The notes below the pieces were generated by a model. The model had not been told where the DNA came from. It saw only the letters and a program-made list of their open reading frames with translations, and searched no databases. A DNA stretch of 64,000 nt from Shewanella acanthi (GTDB taxonomy: Bacteria > Pseudomonadota > Gammaproteobacteria > Enterobacterales > Shewanellaceae), in contig NZ_CP080413.1 in the NCBI RefSeq assembly GCF_019457475.1, positions 806,001 through 870,000 on the forward strand, written 5' to 3'. The position numbers were made by a program, and so were the translations under genes. Of the stretch, positions 57,407 to 64,000 are shown one piece after another (the first letter of the stretch is position 1; the number at the start of each line of letters is the position of its first letter).

Positions 57407-57961
57407 TTAATACACTAAAGTGACTATACCTAGGAGGGCGAATAACACGGCGCAGCCCCTGTGGATCCAATTTAGTGGTAATTTTTCGGCGCTAAAGTGA
57501 CCCGCTAACACCACTGGTACGTTAGCAAGCAACATGCCTAAGGTGGTGCCTGTCACGACCATGACAAGCGCATCGTATTTAGCCGATAACACCACGGTGG
57601 CGATTTGGGTTTTGTCACCCATTTCGGCGATAAAGAACAGAATAAAGGTCGCGATAAAAGGGCCCATTTGATAAAAGCGGCTCTCTTCGGAATCCACTTT
57701 ATCCGGCACTAATACCCAGAGCGCGATCGCAAAGAAAGAGGCTGCTACCAGATAGCGGGCGACTTCTGGGCTGACCCAATCGATAGCCCATTGGCCAATC
57801 CAAGCGGCGGCGAAATGGTTAAACAGAGTTGCGAGCAAAATCCCCAAGATAATCGCGGTTTTATTTTTAAATCTTGCGGCGAGTAATAGGGCAAGTAATT
57901 GGGTTTTATCGCCAATTTCGGCAATGGCAACCGTAAAGGTTGAGGCTAATAGCGCTTCCAA
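57407..57961 (-). CDS. mneA: GDT1/UPF0016-family manganese exporter (MneA)
   Basis: This 184-aa protein has six helices in two repeats. It carries the paired family motifs E-x-G-D-K-T at Glu15-Thr20 and Glu113-Thr118. The family exports Mn(II) (or Ca2+). I set the TTG at 57961 as start, since AAAAGGA lies 6 bp upstream and the protein then begins just before the first motif. A frame-open start at 58012 falls inside the regulatory hairpin and adds no family sequence. A yybP-ykoY manganese riboswitch precedes it, in accord with Mn export. Confidence 0.9.
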   Translation of the reverse strand: MEALLASTFTVAIAEIGDKTQLLALLLAARFKNKTAIILGILLATLFNHFAAAWIGQWAIDWVSPEVARYLVAASFFAIALWVLVPDKVDSEESRFYQMGPFIATFILFFIAEMGDKTQIATVVLSAKYDALVMVVTGTTLGMLLANVPVVLAGHFSAEKLPLNWIHRGCAVLFALLGIVTLVY

Positions 57962-58035
57962 GTGTGTTCCTTTTAGGGGTGGTTTTGACATAAGCACAAT
58001 AAAACCGTCCACCCCTAGGTGCGGTTATTGTGCTC
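57962..58035 (-). promoter_or_regulatory. riboswitch expression platform, alternating hairpins before mneA
   Basis: On the minus strand, arms AGCACAATAAccCG-type (58021-58035) pair with CGGTTTTATTGTGCT. A second pairing joins TAGGGGTGG with CCACCCCTA, immediately before AAAAGGA. The two share sequence and cannot form at once. The first uses AGC that also joins P1 of the aptamer. A plausible switch exposes or hides the mneA ribosome site. Confidence 0.55.
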
Positions 58036-58155
58036 AGGTCTTGCTGGGCAAATCGATGATTTGCTGTGAACACCATGGCATGAGGCCAAGTATGTTGATG
58101 TTCACCCTAGATTTCTAAGCTTTGAAATCCAGTTAGCTACTCCCCCGAAGCGAGG
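58028..58155 (-). promoter_or_regulatory. yybP-ykoY manganese riboswitch aptamer
   Basis: Read on the minus strand, the aptamer has the class hallmarks GGGGGAGTAGCT near the 5' end, CAACATACTTGGCCTCATGCCATGGTG in the middle, and GCAAGACC near the 3' end. P1 can form between GCTTCGG and CCTGAGC with one mismatch. The class senses Mn(II) and commonly controls MntP, TerC/Alx and GDT1-type exporters. A promoter lies just upstream, so the leader is ~190 nt. Confidence 0.85.
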
Positions 58156-58160
58156 CAGGC

Positions 58161-58188
58161 ATTATAACCAAGTGAGTTTGGGTTTCAA
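58161..58188 (-). promoter_or_regulatory. sigma-70 promoter of mneA riboswitch leader
   Basis: On the minus strand, TTGAAA (58183-58188) and TATAAT (58161-58166) are separated by 16 bp. The predicted start near 58154 falls at the 5' edge of the riboswitch, supporting both calls. Confidence 0.7.
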
Positions 58189-58618
58189 GGCTGATGTTAT
58201 CAATTATTGCGCAATGAATTCTGACGGGTGTCAAGTTATCAACCATTGCATTGTTGTAAGCTATTGATATAAAGTGAATTATATTTTAACTGCGCGGTCT
58301 TTGATTGTTGCGTTGGCCAAGTCTTAGTATTGAGCTAGAAGTTGTTAACTTTTGGCTTTCAAGACATTCAATCTATTTGGCAAACTAATTGAAAAATTAG
58401 AACGCAAAGCCTCCAGTCTAAGGTTTGGTTAGGAAATAACTCAACTAAGATAGCGGGGTTGCTTCAGGAACAACGACTAAACCAAGGTTTAGCGCTGCGT
58501 TTCTGTGAAAAATAAACGTCTTTGCCTAAACGCTGTTTTGCCAAATACCACTTTTATCGAAATGCTTTCGCGGTTTGGAAAGCACACTTTGGAATATCAG
58601 AAAGTGGAGTTAAATAAA
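58189..58618. other. intergenic region between mneA promoter and gbpA pseudogene (430 bp)
   Basis: It contains no convincing gene. An ORF open from 58505 runs into the gbpA remnant, but only the part from 58619 is signal-peptide-like. Confidence 0.45.
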
Positions 58619-60077
58619 GTGAATTATCCAACTGTTTTTAATCAACTCTCCCTAAATAAAGTCAGTAAGTTAACTGAAAATGCCTTCGCACTCAGTGTAT
58701 CTTGCGCCCTCTTAAGCCAAAGCTTTCCGCCCACGGTTATATGGTGTCACCGGAATCTCGCTCCTACGCCTGTAAGCTTGGCAATAACGTCAATTGTGGT
58801 GCCATACAATGGGATCCGCAAAGTGCTGAAGGACCATCCGTTTTCCCTGAAGTGGGGCCTACCGATGAAAAAATTGCCTCTGCGGCCAATTCAGCCTTTC
58901 AACCTTGACGTGTAAAGTCCAAGTTGTTGGGCTAAAAGTGATATCAGCGGAGGTTGGAATCAATTTAGCTGGCAATTCACTGCCATCACATTACGCGCAA
59001 CTGGCGTTACTATTTAACCCGTCAGGACTGGGATCAAAACCAACCTTTGAGTCGTGCTAGTTTCGAATTGGCGCCATTTTGTGTGATCGATGGCGGCATG
59101 ACTCAACCCGCAAAATTAACTCCCCATAACTGTTATGTGCCCGAGGGGCGGACTGGCTATCAGGTGATTTTAGCGGTGTGGGAAGTGGGTGATGCCACCA
59201 ACAGTTTCAACAACGTGCTGGATGTTAACTTCAGTGGTGGCAGTGTCACGCCGCAGGAGTGGACGGATATCTGTGAGATTAATCCCTCTTTCGATTTGAA
59301 GGCAGGCTATAAGGTCATGACTTGGGTATTGAATGCCAATGGTGAAATGACGGCGAAACAGACGGTAGTGTCCATTGCAAATACGACTTAAGGGGCAAAG
59401 GAAAATTGGCCGTTTATGTTGGCGTCAGCCATCAATAGTCAACAAACCGAGCTAAAAGCTGGGCAGCAAAATGCTTCGGGGGATAAGCCCTGTTTACGGA
59501 AAAAATGAGGTGTTTAGTGCGCCCAATTCAGGTATCGAACGTGTAGAGGTAATTTTGATATTGCTCCTGAAACCGCGTCGCTGCTGTAAGTAACCTCACT
59601 TGCCGATAATTATTGGATTGAAGATGGCGCAGTGCAGCTGACATTTGATGTGACCACAAATGCGAAGATGAAATGTCTGCCTAACTCTTTAGCCACGATG
59701 GCTGTGCGGCAGGTTTTGTGACGCAAACGGTGAATAACAATAGTGTAAGTCTGGCACTGAAGGTGGTCGAGCCAGTGGCTGGCCATTATCATCTACAGGT
59801 GAAGGCTGAATACCAGCAGGGCGAAGTTATCCAACAACACTTTGATATCTTTCTTAAGGATAAAGCGCCAGTAACGGATACTGACTTTGTTTTCCCCGAG
59901 GGACTGTCTAGCTATGTTGCGGGCACTAAAGTGTTACAGCTTAAAACGGGTAAGGTTTATCAATGTAAACCATGGCCATATAGCGCCTACTGCGTGCAAT
60001 GGTCGGCTACTGCTACTGGATTTGAGCTGGGAGTAGGGGCAAACTGGGCTCTTGCATGGACCGAGTTGTCGTTTTAA
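58619..60077 (+). pseudogene. gbpA: GbpA-type chitin-binding LPMO (AA10), decayed by several frameshifts and stops
   Basis: Order of GbpA domains is kept in three frames: a signal peptide ([19 protein letters not shown]), then the mature AA10 start [18 protein letters not shown] with its N-terminal His, [29 protein letters not shown], and RQDWDQNQPLS. These are followed by RASFELAPFCVIDGG, YQVILAVWEVGD and ASAINSQQTELKAGQQ, and a C-terminal chitin-binding module FVFPEGLSSYVAGTKVL, YQCKPWPYSAYCVQW. Breaks occur near 58720, 58906, 59018, 59391, 59500 and 59717. The 1.46-kb span approximates a full ~480-aa gene, so it is a recently lost gene. GTG at 58619 has a plausible GGAG site. Confidence 0.85.
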
Positions 60078-60112
60078 AAGCACTAAAATAGGCCCTTGGT
60101 GGCTTAACTATC

Positions 60113-60151
60113 AAAACTCTACCAAGTTAACTAACTTTGTAGGGTTTTTCT
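60113..60151 (+). terminator. rho-independent terminator after gbpA remnant
   Basis: AAAACTCTAC / GTAGGGTTTTT (one wobble pair) surrounds a 16-nt loop and a T-run, 35 bp past the last gbpA stop. Confidence 0.65.
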
Positions 60152-60562
60152 TTTTGTCGCTTAACGTTAGATAAAGTGAGTTCTATAAATACGCTTTAGA
60201 CTTTGGCCGATAGTGCTATCTTTGTAGATAACTGGCTTGCCCACTGGGTTTGGCTCTGTTAATGTCCCTAGCTAATTCGTTACCGACAGTTCAAGCTCGG
60301 TGTTTTTAAGGCAATTTAAAATTGAAATTACTGTCACATTTCTGCGTTCGATTTAGTTAGCCTCAATGGCAACTGGGTTGAAATATTCAAAAGCTATTGG
60401 GGCCAACTGATCTGCTTGTTTGAGATCTGATTGGATGCTTGAGTTAAGTGACGCTTTTAGTTTGAAAATGCTTTTAGCTTAATGACAGAGTGCGCAAGGC
60501 TTTATCCTTCATATCTACTCAAAAACTTCAAAATAAAAATTAATACTGAATAGGATAATTGT
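60152..60562. other. intergenic region before TyrP-like gene (411 bp)
   Basis: It holds the permease promoter. I looked for TyrR boxes (TGTAAA-N6-TTTACA) and found none clear. No ORF or RNA gene. Confidence 0.4.
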
Positions 60563-61750
60563 GTGAATTCAAAAATGTTAGGCTCGATTGCCATTGTGGC
60601 GGGCACCGCCATTGGCGCGGGAATGTTGGCATTACCTTTAGCCACCGCTGCACTGGGGATGATCCCTGCTATTTTACTGCTGGTGGTCGTTTGGGGGATT
60701 TCGGCTTACACTTCATTGCTGATGCTCGAAATCAACCTGCGTACTGGGGTGGGTGATAACGTCCATGCCATTACTGGCAAATTACTGGGCAAGAATGGCC
60801 AGATTATTCAAGGCGCTTCCTTCTTAAGTTTACTCTTCGCCCTGACTGCGGCGTATCTGACCGGTGGTTCATCACTTTTGGTGTTAAAAGCCAAAACCAT
60901 GTTTGATGTTGCCTTAGATAATCAATTGGCCGTGGTGCTGTTTACGTTAGTGCTTGGCGGTTTTGCGGCATTAGGGGTTGCATGGGTTGATAAAGCGTCG
61001 CGCTTACTGTTTTCTTTGATGATCGTACTGTTGGTCGTCGTTGTGCTGTTCTTGCTGCCAGAAGTCAGTATTTCAAACATGGCGACCAGCGCCATTGCGG
61101 ATTCAATGACTAGCAGTTGGATGGCAGCAATCCCTGTCGTGTTTACCTCTTTTGGTTTCCATGTGTGTATTGCGACCTTAGTGCGTTATTTAGATGGCGA
61201 CGCGGTGTCACTGCGCAAGGTACTGCTGATTGGCTCAACCATACCATTAGCATGCTATATCTTTTGGTTATTGGTGACCCTTGGCACAGTGGGAGGCACC
61301 CAAATCAGCGGTTTTGAAGGTTCATTACCCGCTCTAATTAGCGCGCTACAGGAAATTGCCCATATTGAATGGATCAGCAAGTGTATCTCACTATTTGCCG
61401 ATTTAGCCCTGGTGACCTCATTCCTTGGGGTAACTTTAAGTCTTTATGATTTTGTTGCCGAATTAACCCGTGCTAAAAATAACTTAGCGGGTCGCGTGCA
61501 AACATGGCTTATCACTTTTGTGCCGCCGCTATTATGCGCGCTTTATATTCCAGAGGGTTTCGTGGCGGTATTGGGCTTTGCAGCGGTGCCTTTGGTGGTG
61601 ATGATTATCTTCCTACCGATTGCGATGGCACTGCGTCAACGTCAAGCCACATCTCAGGGATATCAGGTCGCGGGCGGTGGTTTAGCCCTCAGTATTGCGG
61701 GTTTACTTGGCGCTGTGATTATTGCTGCGCAGCTATTTGTGGCGCTCTAA
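60563..61750 (+). CDS. aromatic amino-acid permease, TyrP-like (HAAAP family)
   Basis: This 395-aa integral membrane protein has about 11 helices. The N-terminus SIAIVAGTAIGAGMLALPLATAALG is the hallmark of the HAAAP family (TyrP, Mtr), with FTSFGFHVCIATLVRYLDGD in the middle. Length suits TyrP (~400). The GTG start (60563) is preceded by AGGA 7 bp upstream. Tyrosine is the likely substrate, but tryptophan or serine/threonine cannot be ruled out. Terminator at 61864. Confidence 0.88.
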   Translation: MNSKMLGSIAIVAGTAIGAGMLALPLATAALGMIPAILLLVVVWGISAYTSLLMLEINLRTGVGDNVHAITGKLLGKNGQIIQGASFLSLLFALTAAYLTGGSSLLVLKAKTMFDVALDNQLAVVLFTLVLGGFAALGVAWVDKASRLLFSLMIVLLVVVVLFLLPEVSISNMATSAIADSMTSSWMAAIPVVFTSFGFHVCIATLVRYLDGDAVSLRKVLLIGSTIPLACYIFWLLVTLGTVGGTQISGFEGSLPALISALQEIAHIEWISKCISLFADLALVTSFLGVTLSLYDFVAELTRAKNNLAGRVQTWLITFVPPLLCALYIPEGFVAVLGFAAVPLVVMIIFLPIAMALRQRQATSQGYQVAGGGLALSIAGLLGAVIIAAQLFVAL

Positions 61751-61863
61751 TCTCTGATTGAGCAGACTGCATGTTCATTGACATGAACCGCGAAACATTG
61801 CTTATTTAATCTGCTTTGTAAGCGAATTTGTCTGAGTCTGTTATACCAATAGTTCATTATGCT

Positions 61864-61889
61864 AAAGTCAGGCCCGTGCCTGACTTTTT
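61864..61889 (+). terminator. rho-independent terminator after TyrP-like gene
   Basis: AAAGTCAGGC / GCCTGACTTT with a CCGT loop and T5 tail. Confidence 0.88.
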
Positions 61890-61976
61890 GCTTTTTAGCG
61901 TTTCACGAACTTGTTTTTATTAACGAAATAGTCGCGCAGCACCAGGCTTTTTTCACCCTATAATGGACTTAAAATA

Positions 61977-64000
61977 ATGAAAAAATGGTTACTCTCAGTT
62001 GCTGTGGCCGCAGTGTTTGCAGCCCAAGCTGACGAAGGTATGTGGCAGCCTCATCAGCTGCCGGCAATGGCGGATGAACTCAAGGCGAAAGGTTTGGAGA
62101 TTGATGCCAAATCGATTTCAAAATTGACCGAATTCCCAATGAATGCAGTGATTAGCCTCGGTGGCTGCACTGCATCTTTTGTGTCACCAAAGGGATTGGT
62201 GGTTACCAACCATCACTGCGCATACGGTTCTATTCAATATAACTCTACCCCTGAAAAGAATCTGTTAGAAAATGGCTTCTTAGCTAAAACCTTCGCCGAT
62301 GAATTACCTGCAGCGCCGGGTTCACGTGTATATGTCACCGAAGATGTCACCAACGTAACTGATAAAGTGAAAGCTGGGCTTGAGAACAAAACCGGTAATG
62401 AGTTTTACCAAGGTATCGAAAACCAAGAAAAAGCCTTGATTGCCGAATGTGAAAAGGAGGAAGGCTATCGCTGCCAAGTGAATAGTTTCCACGGTGGGTT
62501 GGAATATTATTTGGTTAAACAGCTTGAAATCCGTGATGTGCGCTTAGTCTACAACCCTGCGGCAAGTGTGGGGAAATATGGCGGTGATATCGATAACTGG
62601 ATGTGGCCGCGTCACACGGGGGACTTCTCATTCTACCGTGCTTATGTGTCTAAAACGGGTAAGCCAGCAGAGTTTAGCGCCGACAACGTTCCCTATGAAC
62701 CCAAGAGCTTTTTAAAGGTGTCAGCCAAGGGCGTGAGTGATGGCGACTTTGTGATGGTCACGGGTTATCCCGGTCGTACCAATCGTTACCGCACTGCTAA
62801 TGAAGTTCAAAATCAGTTCGAGTGGGCCTATCCCGAGGGCAAACTGCTGCGCGAGCGATTTATTGAGCTGATTAAAGAAACTGCACCTGAGGGCAGTGAC
62901 GAGCGTATTAAGTACGAGAGCCAAATTGCAGGCCTAGCTAATTACGCTAAAAACTTTACCTCGATGATCGAGTTTTACGGCAAATCGACTATGTTAGCCG
63001 ATCGTAAATCACGTGAAGCCGAATTGGCTGCTTGGATTGCTAAAGAGCCTAGCCGTGAAGCGAAATACGGTAAAACCTTAGCCGAGTTGGACGCGCTGAT
63101 CGCAAAAGGTCAGGAGCATCAAGCCCGCGATATGATTTTAGGTTATATCAACTACACCACTATGCTGCCTACGGCGCGCAATCTTTACCGTCTAGCCCAC
63201 GAGAAAGCGCTCCCTGATATGGCGCGTGAGCCAGGCTTCCAAGACCGTGATATGACCCGCTTCAAGGCGAGCATGGAGCGAATCGATCGCCGCTACGCAG
63301 CTAGTGTCGATAAGGCACTGTTGATGGATATGCTTAAACGCTATGCCGCATTACCGGCCGAACAACGTTTGCCTGCGATGGATAAAGCCTTTGGTATCGA
63401 TAGCAAGTTTGATGCAACAAAGCTGTCTAAAACCTTAGATAAACTGTACGCCAAAACCGAGTTAGGCAAAAAGGATGTGCGCCTAGGGTGGATGGATAAA
63501 TCCGTGGCGGACTTTAAAGCCTCAAAGGATCCTTTTATTCAAATCGCGGTAGCTCTGTATGACACGGATATCAGCGAAGAGAAGAAGCAAAAAGCCCTAG
63601 AGGGTGAACTGATGAAAGTGCGTCCTCAGTACATGGATGCCATCATTGCCTACAATCGTGAGCAAGGTAAGCCAGTGTATGCCGATGCTAACTCGAGTTT
63701 GCGCGTCACTGTGGGCCATGTGAAGGGCTATTCACCTAAGGATGGGCTAAACGCAGCGCCGTTTACCCGCCTTGAAGGCATCAGTCAAAAAGCCACTGGT
63801 GTTGAACCATTCGATGCGCCAAAGGCCGAGCTTGATCTGATCAACGCTAAGCAATACGGTGATTACTATGTAAAAGCGGTAGACTCAGTGCCAGTTAACT
63901 TCCTGTCCACCTTAGATACCACGGGTGGTAACTCGGGTTCGCCAACCCTAAATGGTCGCGCCGAGTTAGTGGGTTTGCTGTTTGACGGTGTGTACGAAAG
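61977..64000 (+). CDS. S46-family dipeptidyl-peptidase (DPP7/DPP11), 3' truncated by window
   Basis: The gene runs off the window after ~674 residues; S46 enzymes are ~700-730 aa, so little is missing. A signal peptide (MKKWLLSVAVAAVFAAQA) directs it to the periplasm or surface. The catalytic His is in TNHHC (His80) and the nucleophile in TGGNSGSP (Ser653). The residue 18 after the Ser is Gly (FDG), as in DPP7, which prefers hydrophobic P1, and not Arg as in DPP11, which prefers Asp/Glu. It removes dipeptides from peptide N-termini. Start ATG 61977; GGA lies 10 bp upstream. Confidence 0.9.
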   Translation, partial: MKKWLLSVAVAAVFAAQADEGMWQPHQLPAMADELKAKGLEIDAKSISKLTEFPMNAVISLGGCTASFVSPKGLVVTNHHCAYGSIQYNSTPEKNLLENGFLAKTFADELPAAPGSRVYVTEDVTNVTDKVKAGLENKTGNEFYQGIENQEKALIAECEKEEGYRCQVNSFHGGLEYYLVKQLEIRDVRLVYNPAASVGKYGGDIDNWMWPRHTGDFSFYRAYVSKTGKPAEFSADNVPYEPKSFLKVSAKGVSDGDFVMVTGYPGRTNRYRTANEVQNQFEWAYPEGKLLRERFIELIKETAPEGSDERIKYESQIAGLANYAKNFTSMIEFYGKSTMLADRKSREAELAAWIAKEPSREAKYGKTLAELDALIAKGQEHQARDMILGYINYTTMLPTARNLYRLAHEKALPDMAREPGFQDRDMTRFKASMERIDRRYAASVDKALLMDMLKRYAALPAEQRLPAMDKAFGIDSKFDATKLSKTLDKLYAKTELGKKDVRLGWMDKSVADFKASKDPFIQIAVALYDTDISEEKKQKALEGELMKVRPQYMDAIIAYNREQGKPVYADANSSLRVTVGHVKGYSPKDGLNAAPFTRLEGISQKATGVEPFDAPKAELDLINAKQYGDYYVKAVDSVPVNFLSTLDTTGGNSGSPTLNGRAELVGLLFDGVYE

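Noticed and set aside
57962..58012. Upstream start for the Mn exporter
   Set aside because: It lies within the regulatory hairpin. The TTG with AAAAGGA gives the family N-terminus.
1..64000. Search for mobile elements, CRISPR, defence islands, tRNA or rRNA
   Set aside because: No transposase, integrase, array of spaced repeats, restriction or toxin-antitoxin gene, or RNA gene signature was seen. The window appears to be core chromosome.

Overview
The window reads as ordinary chromosome of a Shewanella-like marine gammaproteobacterium. The evidence is moderate GC, a cysJIH plus cobA-cysDN-cysC sulfate-assimilation set with an SLC13/RCK transporter in place of the ABC sulfate importer, a GlyGly-CTERM sorting tail, an S46 dipeptidyl-peptidase, a decayed GbpA-type chitin LPMO, and the fkpA-slyX and lpoB neighbourhoods. 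I saw no insertion sequence, prophage, integron, CRISPR array, tRNA or rRNA, so this is core or soft-core sequence, not an island.

Layout. 1-5.1 kb: the tail of an NhaP2-type K+/H+ antiporter, an LpxL-type lipid A acyltransferase divergent from hldE, an hldE-coupled HExxH protein, and a TetR regulator. 5.3-8.4 kb: pntAB (minus strand). 8.8-13.2 kb: cysJIH, reducing PAPS to sulfite and sulfide. 13.9-19.6 kb: mtgA, two unknown envelope proteins (one with a degenerate S41 fold) and pldA. 20.0-25.8 kb: cobA-cysD-cysN-SLC13/RCK-cysC, which together give sulfate uptake, activation to APS and PAPS, and methylation of uroporphyrinogen III towards the sirohaem that CysI needs. 25.8-33.4 kb: a TIGR03899-like protein, an MFS transporter, hemG with a downstream b-type cytochrome, a DUF4382 lipoprotein, a DsbA-like protein with a GlyGly-CTERM tail, a DnaJ-related protein and a nitroreductase. 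33.6-39.8 kb: a polar amino-acid ABC transporter, an outer-membrane-like protein, a LysR regulator divergent from lrgAB, and a GNAT. 40.0-46.2 kb: CstA family, an OpgG-like lipoprotein, a DUF72 protein and a PAS-GAF-GGDEF cyclase. 46.3-55.4 kb: an M1 aminopeptidase lipoprotein, lpoB with a COG3014 partner and a second deformylase, slyX, a WD40 lipoprotein, fkpA and small proteins. 55.7-64 kb: a clade-3 catalase behind a 17-codon leader ORF, a GDT1-type Mn exporter behind a yybP-ykoY riboswitch (minus strand), a gbpA pseudogene, a TyrP-like permease, and the start of a DPP7-type S46 peptidase cut by the window end.

The points most worth following are regulatory and architectural. They are the catalase leader peptide with tandem palindromes upstream, the Mn riboswitch with mutually exclusive hairpins, the near-perfect 14-bp inverted repeat between the LysR gene and lrgA, the His-rich GlyGly-CTERM DsbA-like protein, the orphan HExxH protein coupled to hldE, and the decay of gbpA. 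I did not find a wholly new multi-gene system.
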